In this document: positions 19,088 to 25,734 of the stretch, one piece after another
Numbering within the stretch: position 1 is the stretch's first letter
Layout: the number at the start of each line of letters is the position of its first letter
From: FEN-1099 sp964511015
GTDB taxonomy: Bacteria > Lernaellota > Lernaellaia > Lernaellales > Lernaellaceae
Reading direction: 5' to 3'
Assembly: GCA_964511015.1 (NCBI GenBank)
Contig: CAZEDX010000044.1
Span: forward strand, 1-37,110
DNA length: 37,110 nucleotides
The notes under the pieces: generated by a model
The model's database searches: none
What the model was told of the DNA's origin: nothing
What the model saw: the letters and a program-made list of their open reading frames with translations, nothing else
Made by a program: the position numbers and the translations under genes

Positions 19088-19530
19088 GCGGGAAATTGAA
19101 TTTCGAAACCGTCCGTTTCGGTCGGTTGGAGATGCCGGAAGACAAAGTGATTCGTCTACAGGGCGGACTGCTTGGTTTCCCCAATTCGGAGCGGTTCGCA
19201 TTGCTCGATCACGACGAGGCCTCTCCCTTCAAATGGCTGCAATCAATTGACGAACCCGAGCTGGCCGTGCCGGTCTGTGACCCGAAGATCTTTTTCCCCG
19301 ACTACCACATCCGCATCAAACGGGACGAATTGGCCACTTTGCGCGTGAAAAGCGCTAACGAACTGGTGATTCTGGTGGTGTTGAGCCTGCACAACGAAGC
19401 GACCGAGATGTCGGCCAACCTTTTAGGACCGATTATTATCCACGCCGAAAGACTGATCGGCCGACAGGTCGTTTTAAAGGATGCTCCATTCTCCACCAGA
19501 CACCCACTTTTTCCAGAATTGCGCAAGTAA
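19084..19530 (+). CDS. fliW: Flagellar assembly factor FliW
   Basis: Protein antagonist of CsrA that is itself bound by unassembled flagellin, forming the FliW-CsrA-flagellin feedback switch described in Bacillus and Campylobacter. The 148-residue protein shows the family blocks IRLQGGLLGFPNSERFALLDHDE, PFKWLQSIDEPELAVPV, LVILVVLSLHN and SANLLGPIIIHAE. It ends RHPLFPEL. The GTG start overlaps the csrA stop, so the two are probably made in fixed ratio. The 212-base leader of flagellin follows. Confidence 0.95.
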   Translation: MSGKLNFETVRFGRLEMPEDKVIRLQGGLLGFPNSERFALLDHDEASPFKWLQSIDEPELAVPVCDPKIFFPDYHIRIKRDELATLRVKSANELVILVVLSLHNEATEMSANLLGPIIIHAERLIGRQVVLKDAPFSTRHPLFPELRK

Positions 19531-19573
19531 TTCAGGCAAGTTAGACTTCGCTGTATTTATCGGCAATTTCTCC

Positions 19574-19601
19574 TAATGGATTGTTTGTCTTCTGTCGATA
19601 G
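19574..19601 (+). promoter_or_regulatory. Candidate sigma-28 promoter of flagellin
   Basis: TAAT (19574-19577), 16 bases, then GTCGATAG (19594-19601), with six of eight -10 matches. Transcription would begin near 19608. The assignment relies on the shared 16-base spacing with the other candidates and on the known sigma-28 control of flagellin. Confidence 0.4.
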
Positions 19602-19607
19602 ATAGAA

Positions 19608-19742
19608 GTGCGAGTTGAATACGCTTAGGCGGGAAGGAGGTGACGCCGCGAACGGAAATGGATCGACAGCCCGTCGATCACAGTGAGTAAGGTTCCCAAG
19701 GATGGCAACTGAACCGAACGAAAATAGCAAGGAGGATTCCCA
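19608..19742 (+). promoter_or_regulatory. Flagellin mRNA leader with CsrA-type GGA motifs
   Basis: The leader has GGA at 19632, 19636, 19654, 19660, 19700, 19731 and 19734, the last two inside the ribosome site AAGGAGGA. It also contains a perfect hairpin GATCGAC-AGCCC-GTCGATC (19661-19679) and the ten-base anti-Shine-Dalgarno complement AAGGAGGTGA (19634-19643). A ten-codon open frame (19658-19690, MDRQPVDHSE) spans the hairpin. CsrA binding is inferred from the motifs and from csrA and fliW lying directly upstream. Confidence 0.6.
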
Positions 19743-20561
19743 ATGGCACTTCGTATTACCAACAACGTCTCGTCTCTCAATGCCCAGCGCAACATTAACA
19801 AAAGCCAGACCGGCTTGACTAAGAGCCTGGAACGGCTGTCTTCCGGTTTGCGCATCAACAAAGCCGGCGACGACGCCGCGGGCCTGGCGATTTCGGAAAA
19901 ATTGCGTTCGAACATCCGCGCCATGAATCAGGCCGGCCGTAACGCGAGTGACGGCGTGTCCTTGATCCAGACCGCGGAAGGCGCGATGGACGAAATCAAC
20001 AACATGCTGGTTCGTATGAAGGAACTGGCGGAACAGTCGGCCACTGGCACCGTCGGCTCGGAAGAGCGGGCCTACCTGTCGTCTGAATACGTCGCCCTGC
20101 GGACGGAAATCACCCGTATTTCCGACGCCACCAAGTTCAACGACACCGCCCTGCTGGATGGCACCCTCGATGTTGACATCCAGATCGGGATTTCGGACGG
20201 CACCACCGACACTCTGACGGTTACCGTCTCCGACGTGAGCGCCTCGGCCCTGAGCCTGACCTCGTCGATCGGTACGGTCAGCGACGCGCAGGATGCTCTG
20301 ACCAGCGTGACTGACGCGATCAACACGATTGCCAGCCGCCGGTCCAGCCTCGGTTCGTTGCAGAACCGCCTTGAATCGATCGTCAACAACATCGACACGG
20401 TTGTGGAAAACTTGACCGCAGCCGAAAGCCGTATCCGTGACGTCGACATCGCGTCGGAAACGGCGAACCTGACCAAGTACAGCATCTTGGTGCAGGCCGG
20501 TGTGAGCGTGTTGACTCAGGCCAACCAGTCGCCTACGGTTGCTCTGAGCCTGTTGCAGTAA
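19743..20561 (+). CDS. fliC: Flagellin
   Basis: Filament subunit of 272 residues, which makes it a short flagellin. The N-terminal D0/D1 blocks are ITNNVSSLNAQRNINKSQ, LERLSSGLRINKAGDDAAG and AISEKLRSNIRAMNQA. The C-terminal D1/D0 block is SRIRDVDIASETANLTKY, ending NQSPTVALSLLQ. The middle (about residues 140-190) is a small serine/threonine- and aspartate-rich beta segment, so the surface domains D2 and D3 are nearly absent. Many serine and threonine residues are available for glycosylation. AGGAGG lies seven bases before the ATG. A 14-bp hairpin follows the stop. Confidence 0.97.
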   Translation: MALRITNNVSSLNAQRNINKSQTGLTKSLERLSSGLRINKAGDDAAGLAISEKLRSNIRAMNQAGRNASDGVSLIQTAEGAMDEINNMLVRMKELAEQSATGTVGSEERAYLSSEYVALRTEITRISDATKFNDTALLDGTLDVDIQIGISDGTTDTLTVTVSDVSASALSLTSSIGTVSDAQDALTSVTDAINTIASRRSSLGSLQNRLESIVNNIDTVVENLTAAESRIRDVDIASETANLTKYSILVQAGVSVLTQANQSPTVALSLLQ

Positions 20562-20572
20562 GCGTGAGTTCA

Positions 20573-20604
20573 CCGGTTGGGCGGGCTCAGGCCCGCCCAA
20601 CCGG
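20573..20604 (+). terminator. Long perfect hairpin after flagellin
   Basis: CCGGTTGGGCGGGC (20573-20586), loop TCAG, and its perfect complement (20591-20604) form a 14-bp stem beginning 11 bases after the flagellin stop. There is no T tract. It may terminate partially, protect the abundant flagellin mRNA from 3' decay, or both. flaG begins 31 bases later. Confidence 0.75.
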
Positions 20605-20635
20605 ATGACACGAACATGGTGAGATGAGGTAAGAA

Positions 20636-21037
20636 ATGTCAGCGGTAGTCAAAACCCCTGTGGTAGCTGAGCTGGCGGCGGCCTACGGTCCGGCGTCGGC
20701 GAAGCGTGCGGCCGGGGTTGCGAACCCGCAAACCGAGCGCGTCAAAGAGCCTCCGGTTGAGGAGGCTTCTGAGGCGGAAAAAAAGCCTCAGCAGCCCAGT
20801 GCGGCGTCGCAGCCGGTCGCGAAAGAAAGCAAGCTGGCCGCGCAGTTTGCGCCGGAATATGAGTACCGACCCACGCAGTTGCGGTTCGAGATGGACAAGG
20901 AAGCGGACCGCGTGATCATCAAGGTGGTGGATCGTGAATCGGGAGAAGTGATCCGCCAGATCCCCCCCGAAGAAATGTTGAATATGGCCAAGGTGCTCGA
21001 CGAGCTCAAAGGCTCGTTGGTGGACCAAGTCACTTGA
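20636..21037 (+). CDS. flaG: FlaG family protein
   Basis: Small flagellar protein associated with filament length control in several bacteria. It has 133 residues. The first 75 are low-complexity and rich in alanine, proline, glutamate and lysine. The C-terminal FlaG domain reads LRFEMDKEADRVIIKVVDRE, then GEVIRQIPPEEMLNMAKVL. GAGGT precedes the ATG. It sits between flagellin and fliD as in many genomes. The exact molecular function of FlaG is not established. Confidence 0.92.
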   Translation: MSAVVKTPVVAELAAAYGPASAKRAAGVANPQTERVKEPPVEEASEAEKKPQQPSAASQPVAKESKLAAQFAPEYEYRPTQLRFEMDKEADRVIIKVVDRESGEVIRQIPPEEMLNMAKVLDELKGSLVDQVT

Positions 21038-21102
21038 ATTTTATCAAGTCTTGTGTGCGGACATTCGTTATTGGTGAGTGGTTAAAGTAAGGGAGCTAGA
21101 TC

Positions 21103-22671
21103 ATGGCGAGCGGGATTTCACTGAGCGGTTACAGCTCCGGCATCGACACAGCCAGTATTGTCGAGCAGTTGATGGCTGTTGAACGTCGGCCGGTCACCCG
21201 TCTCGAATCCAAGAACTCCGCCCGGCAACAAAGAATTTCTGTTTATTCCGATCTCAAGACCAAGTTGAACGCGTTAAAAGACGCCGCCAACGCATTGAAT
21301 TCGATGCGCGATTTCCAGAAGTATACCGCCTCGACTTCGGATGCCGACAACGAACATTTTTCCGTGGCGGTCGATTCCTACGCGGCGGCGACAACCCACA
21401 CTATCACCGTCCAACGCATCGCGCTGGCGGAGAAGGATGTCAGTCAGGGCTTCGCTTCGATCAATTCGACCATTGCCACCGGTACGTTCAGCATCACGAT
21501 CGATGGGGTGGAAACCGAAATCGACATCACCAGCAACAACAACACCCTCGACGGGTTGCGCGCGGCGATCAACGATTCGGGCGCCAACGTGACCGCGTCA
21601 ATCATGAAAACCGGCGACGCCGGCACGCCGTATCGGCTGGTGATCACGGCCAACGAAACCGGCCAGGCGATCACGTTGGATACCTCCGGCATGTCCGGCG
21701 GCACGGTGCCGACGTTCACCAACGGCGCCAATCCGGGAGATCCCGGCCAGCAGGCACAGACGGCCCTGTTCACCTTCGACGGCGTGGATATCGAGAGCGA
21801 ATCGAACGAAGTCGAAGACGTGGTGACCGGCGTGGACGTCAACCTGATCAAGGCCGACACCGGGGTCGAATACACCATTGATGTCGAAACCAACATCGAA
21901 GAGATCAAAACGGCGATCAACACGTTCGTGGAAAAATACAACGACGTGATGTCGTACCTGAAGGATAAGAACGCCGCCACCTCCGACACGCGCGATGCCG
22001 CGCTGGGCACGATTCAGCGGTCGTTGCGCGCGGTGGTTTCCACTTCGGTGGAGACCGACGGCGAGTTCACCAACATGAGCCAGTTCGGCATCACCACCGA
22101 CGCCTCGGGAACGATGAGCGTCGATGAGGATGCATTAGAAACTGCCCTGGAGGACAACTTCGAAGACGTCGAGGCCGTGTTGACCGCCTACGGTTCGACC
22201 TCCAACAGCGGCATTTCCTTCCTCAATGCCTCAAACAATACCGTTGCCGGCTCCTACGAAGTCGTGCTCACCGGCATCGGCGGCAGTTTTGGCGGGACGA
22301 TCGGCGGCTATGCTGCGTCGGCCATCGGCGGCAACCTGCTGGTCGGCGCAGCGGGCACCCCCGTGGCGGGCCTGACCGTGCGCGTGTCCGGCAGCATGGT
22401 AGGCAGCTACGGCAACGTCGATTACTCGATCGGCGTAATGCAAAATTTCTACAATCTGATTGAAAAGTACACGAATTCTGCCGATGGATTGATCAAGACC
22501 AAGACGGACGCGATCAACGACCAGATCGAAGACACCAAAGCTCAAATCGAGAAGAAGGAAGCTGCGTTGGAGAAAGTGGAAGCGTCGTTGAAAGCCAAAT
22601 TCACGGCCATGGAACTGACGCTGAGCAAACTTCAGACGCAGAGTAGTTATCTGACGTCGTTATTGTTCTAG
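21103..22671 (+). CDS. fliD: Flagellar filament cap protein FliD (HAP2)
   Basis: Filament cap that helps flagellin fold at the tip. It has 522 residues. The N-terminal block SGISLSGYSSGIDTASIVEQLM is followed by the FliD_N region. The C-terminal FliD_C region includes IDVETNIEEIKTAINTFVEKY, SLRAVVSTSV and FGITTDASGTMSVDEDALE. A C-terminal coiled coil runs through ALEKVEASLKAKFTAMELTL and ends QSSYLTSLLF. Length and domain order are normal. It is preceded by GGGAG and followed by fliS after 28 bases. Confidence 0.95.
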   Translation: MASGISLSGYSSGIDTASIVEQLMAVERRPVTRLESKNSARQQRISVYSDLKTKLNALKDAANALNSMRDFQKYTASTSDADNEHFSVAVDSYAAATTHTITVQRIALAEKDVSQGFASINSTIATGTFSITIDGVETEIDITSNNNTLDGLRAAINDSGANVTASIMKTGDAGTPYRLVITANETGQAITLDTSGMSGGTVPTFTNGANPGDPGQQAQTALFTFDGVDIESESNEVEDVVTGVDVNLIKADTGVEYTIDVETNIEEIKTAINTFVEKYNDVMSYLKDKNAATSDTRDAALGTIQRSLRAVVSTSVETDGEFTNMSQFGITTDASGTMSVDEDALETALEDNFEDVEAVLTAYGSTSNSGISFLNASNNTVAGSYEVVLTGIGGSFGGTIGGYAASAIGGNLLVGAAGTPVAGLTVRVSGSMVGSYGNVDYSIGVMQNFYNLIEKYTNSADGLIKTKTDAINDQIEDTKAQIEKKEAALEKVEASLKAKFTAMELTLSKLQTQSSYLTSLLF

Positions 22672-22699
22672 ACGTTCGCGAGTGGGTCGGAGGAACATC

Positions 22700-23176
22700 A
22701 TGGTACAGTACAGGGAAGGCAACGGCACGTTGGGTTCGTATCGTGCGACGGAAGTGAATACCGCCAACCGGCTCAAGCTGTTGATTATGCTCTTTGAAGG
22801 CATGACGCGGTTTACCAAACGCGCTGAAGACGCGCTGAAGGAAGGCAATCTGGCGGTCAAAGGCGAGTCGATCAGCCGCGCGCTGGCGATCGTCGACGAG
22901 TTGAACAACACGTTGGACTACTCGCACGCACCCGACCTGGCCACCAATCTGTCGCGTCTGTACGGCTTCATCCGCTCCAAGCTGTTGGAAGCCAACCTGC
23001 GCAACGATGTGCAGCCGCTACAGCATGCGCTGAAGATCATTAAGATCCTCCAGTCGGCGTGGACAGATCTGAGTAAAAAGACCGCGGCCGAACTGGCGGT
23101 CAAGACCGAAGGCAAACCGACCACGGAACCGGTCAAACAGCAGAATTCCTCGAACTACTTCCGCATCAGCGTCTGA
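22700..23176 (+). CDS. fliS: Flagellin export chaperone FliS
   Basis: Cytoplasmic chaperone that binds the flagellin C-terminus. It has 158 residues from the ATG at 22700, which has CGGAGG six bases upstream. An open frame begins slightly earlier, at 22682, without a ribosome site. The core pattern LGSYRATEVNTANRLKLLIM, LFEGMTRFTKRAEDAL, ISRALAIVDELNNTLDYS and DLATNLSRLYGFI is clear. The C-terminal 30 residues form a polar tail beyond the usual four-helix bundle. Confidence 0.93.
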   Translation: MVQYREGNGTLGSYRATEVNTANRLKLLIMLFEGMTRFTKRAEDALKEGNLAVKGESISRALAIVDELNNTLDYSHAPDLATNLSRLYGFIRSKLLEANLRNDVQPLQHALKIIKILQSAWTDLSKKTAAELAVKTEGKPTTEPVKQQNSSNYFRISV

Positions 23177-23197
23177 TCGACCGGCGAGACGGCGCGC

Positions 23198-23644
23198 ATG
23201 ACCGAGTACGAAAAACTCGAACGGCGCCTGGCCCAAACCATCAAATTGCTACAGTCCGTCACGCTGGCCGAACGCCAGCGGCGCTTCGCCCTGGCCGAAG
23301 GAGATTTTGACGCCGCGCAACGAGTTCAGGACGAAGCCGACAAACGCCTGGCCGCGCTACGTCGGCTAGATGCCGAGGCGCAGGCCCTCCGCGCCAAGGT
23401 CGAAGCAGGCCCGTTGACGCCCGCCCAACAAGAGCACTTGCGGAAACTCGACGATTGCCGTCGTGCGGCGGCCAAGGAAGCGCATCAAGCCAGTCAAGCT
23501 AATCAAGGCCTGGTGAAGGATTTTCTCGACGAAATGAAACGCCAGCTCGGCCGCATTCAAAAAGGACGGCGGGCGTTGCATGGCTACACGCGTTCGGTGG
23601 GCGCCGAAAAGAAGCACCGAAAGATACTTTCCGGCGAGCTGTGA
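23198..23644 (+). CDS. Probable FliT/FlgN-like flagellar chaperone
   Basis: A 148-residue, strongly charged, all-helical protein rich in alanine, arginine, lysine, glutamate and glutamine. No signal or membrane segment is visible. The position directly after fliS is where fliT usually lies. The C-terminal pattern LGRIQKGRRALHGYTRS resembles the end of FlgN/FliT family proteins, which often finish with a basic helix and a tyrosine. Sequence similarity to FliT itself is too weak to be sure, so no symbol is given. It could equally be an unrelated coiled-coil protein of the flagellar cluster. Confidence 0.55.
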   Translation: MTEYEKLERRLAQTIKLLQSVTLAERQRRFALAEGDFDAAQRVQDEADKRLAALRRLDAEAQALRAKVEAGPLTPAQQEHLRKLDDCRRAAAKEAHQASQANQGLVKDFLDEMKRQLGRIQKGRRALHGYTRSVGAEKKHRKILSGEL

Positions 23645-23713
23645 TTCCGCTACCATAAAGCAAGTAAAAACCCTATGATCGGTGTAGTTCAAGAACGGGA
23701 ATGGGGCTGTTTC

Positions 23714-24748
23714 ATGCACGCAGGGAAACTGGGACAGTCAATTCGTGATAAGGTCGTACTGATTACCGGCGGCACGGGCACGATTGGTCAGGCGTTGCTG
23801 CAGCGCTTACTGGAGCTCAAGCCGAAGGCTGTTCGCATCTACTCGCGCGACGAAAACAAACAATATTTTCTGCGCGACCAGTATTCCAGCGAGCCGCGGT
23901 TGCGCTTTTTCGTCGGCGATGTCCGCGACCGCGAGCGCCTTACTCGCGCCATGGAGTACTGCGACGTCGTCTTTCACCTGGCGGCTCTCAAACACGTTGA
24001 AAGCTGTGAGTACAACCCGTTCGAGGCCATCAAGACCAACATCGTGGGCACGCAGAATGTCATCGACGTCGCCCTCGATCACGAGATCGAACGCGTGGTC
24101 TTTTCCAGCACCGACAAAGCGGTCAATCCGGCCAACGCGATGGGCGCCAGCAAGCTGATGGCCGAAAAACTGATGGTGGCCGCCAACTACTACAAAGGGC
24201 GCCGGCGGACTGTGTTCTGTTCGGTGCGGTTCGGCAACGTGATGGGATCGTCCGGGTCCGTAGTCCCAACGTTCGAACATCGCCTCAGCCATGGTCTGCC
24301 GATTGAAGTCACCCACCCCGATATGACACGCTTCATGATTCCGATGGACGACGCCGTCGATCTATTGCTGGCCGGGCTCGATCTGGGCTCCGGTGGCGAA
24401 ATCCTCATCCGTAAGATGCCGGTGGTGCGCATCATCGATCTGGCCCAGGCGTTGTTGCGGCGGCACAATTGTCCGGCCGACGACCAGCATCTGCGCGTGG
24501 TCGGGCTGCGGGCCGGGGAGAAAATGTACGAAGAACTGATTACGCTTGAGGAATCCGCGCGTACCTACGACGTGGGCGATTTCTATCTGATCCGGCCCCA
24601 GATTGGTGAGTTGACCGGGGCCGTGCGCGGTACGCCGATTCCGATTGCCACCTACACCAGTGATAGCGTCGCGCCGCTAACGGCGGACGCGCTAAATGCG
24701 TTGCTGGACCGGCAGGTCAGGTCGAACGCCAAAGGATCTCACACATGA
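23714..24748 (+). CDS. Nucleotide-sugar 4,6-dehydratase, CapD/WbpM/PseB-like SDR
   Basis: Extended short-chain dehydrogenase expected to act on UDP-GlcNAc or a related nucleotide sugar. It has 344 residues from the ATG at 23714. The NAD motif GGTGTIG is at 19-25. The catalytic set appears as S131/S132-T133-D134-K135 and M143xxxK147 (NAMGASK), so the usual tyrosine is methionine, as in the WbpM/CapD group. FGNVMGSSGSVVP and LRAGEKMYEELIT are family blocks. An earlier in-frame ATG at 23675 overlaps TATGAT (23673-23678), a possible -10 box, so 23714 is preferred. It overlaps the next gene by four bases. A role in flagellin or polysaccharide glycosylation is likely from context. Confidence 0.85.
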   Translation: MHAGKLGQSIRDKVVLITGGTGTIGQALLQRLLELKPKAVRIYSRDENKQYFLRDQYSSEPRLRFFVGDVRDRERLTRAMEYCDVVFHLAALKHVESCEYNPFEAIKTNIVGTQNVIDVALDHEIERVVFSSTDKAVNPANAMGASKLMAEKLMVAANYYKGRRRTVFCSVRFGNVMGSSGSVVPTFEHRLSHGLPIEVTHPDMTRFMIPMDDAVDLLLAGLDLGSGGEILIRKMPVVRIIDLAQALLRRHNCPADDQHLRVVGLRAGEKMYEELITLEESARTYDVGDFYLIRPQIGELTGAVRGTPIPIATYTSDSVAPLTADALNALLDRQVRSNAKGSHT

Positions 24749-25734
24749 TTCCGCGCCGTGTGCTCGTCACCGGGGGAGCGGGTTTCATCGGCCGCTGGGT
24801 CGTGCGAGAGTTGCTGCAAGGCGGCAGCGACGGCCATCGTTTTCCGCCGCCGTTAGTGGTTGTACTCGACAACCTTGAAAACGGCCGCCGCGAGAACCTG
24901 GCCGAATTCGTCGGCCACCCGCAGTTGGCCGCGTTTGTCGAGGGCGATCTGCAAGACCGCGCGCTCACCCGAGCGCTATTTGCCGAACATCGTTTTGATC
25001 TGGTGCTGCACCTGGCGGCCAAGATCAACGTGCAGGAATCGATCGATCAACCGTCGCGCGTGTTCGAGGCCGATGTGGTCGGCACATTCTATTTGCTCGA
25101 ACTGGCGCGAGAGTATGGCGCGTCCTTCACTTTCATGAGCACCTGCATGGTCTACGCCCGGTCGCAAGACGAGCGCGGTATTGACGAAAACCATCCGACC
25201 TTGTGCGCCTCGCCATACGCCGGCGCCAAGCTGGCGGCCGAGAAAATGGTGGAGAGTTTCCATCGGGCCTATGGCTTGCCGACGGTCATTCTGCGTCCGT
25301 TCAACACTTATGGCCCGTTCCAGAAGACAACCGGTGAAGGGGGCGTGGTCAGCATTTTCCTGTATCGTGACCTGGCGGGGCAGGAACTGGCTATCTACGG
25401 CGACGGCACGCAGACCCGGGATTTGCTCTACGTGGAAGACTGTGCTGCCTTTACCGTGCGCGCCGCCTGCAGCGATGCGGCGGTCGGCCGTGTGATCAAT
25501 GCCGGTACCGGGCACGATGTGACCGTTAACGAGTTGGCCGGTCTGATTTGCCGCGAGCCGGCGCGAATCAAGCATGTGCCGCATATTCATCCGCAAGCGG
25601 AAATTCAACGCTTGTTGGCCAACCCGGCGTTGGCCGAACAGCTATTGGCTTGGCGGCCGCGGGTATCGCTGGCCGCCGGCATCGACAGGACACGAACATG
25701 GATCACCCAGAACGTCGACCGCCCGATGCCTTAG
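24745..25734 (+). CDS. NAD-dependent nucleotide-sugar epimerase/dehydratase
   Basis: Extended SDR of 329 residues. The NAD motif is GGAGFIG (10-16) and the catalytic pair is Y158xxxK162 in SPYAGAK. Substrate-domain blocks include LRPFNTYGP, AIYGDGTQTRDLLYVEDCA and INAGTGHDVTVNELA. It is coupled to the 4,6-dehydratase gene by an ATGA overlap, so the two enzymes probably act in sequence on one nucleotide sugar. Whether it is a 4-epimerase, a reductase or a dehydratase cannot be decided from sequence. Its last 37 bases overlap the kinase gene. Confidence 0.88.
   Translation: MIPRRVLVTGGAGFIGRWVVRELLQGGSDGHRFPPPLVVVLDNLENGRRENLAEFVGHPQLAAFVEGDLQDRALTRALFAEHRFDLVLHLAAKINVQESIDQPSRVFEADVVGTFYLLELAREYGASFTFMSTCMVYARSQDERGIDENHPTLCASPYAGAKLAAEKMVESFHRAYGLPTVILRPFNTYGPFQKTTGEGGVVSIFLYRDLAGQELAIYGDGTQTRDLLYVEDCAAFTVRAACSDAAVGRVINAGTGHDVTVNELAGLICREPARIKHVPHIHPQAEIQRLLANPALAEQLLAWRPRVSLAAGIDRTRTWITQNVDRPMP

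Noticed and set aside
19557..20600. Minus-strand open frame and a perfect minus-strand GCCGATAA box at 19564-19557
   Set aside because: The frame is a shadow of flagellin. The box has no matching -35 on the minus strand and faces the 3' end of fliW, so it is probably chance.
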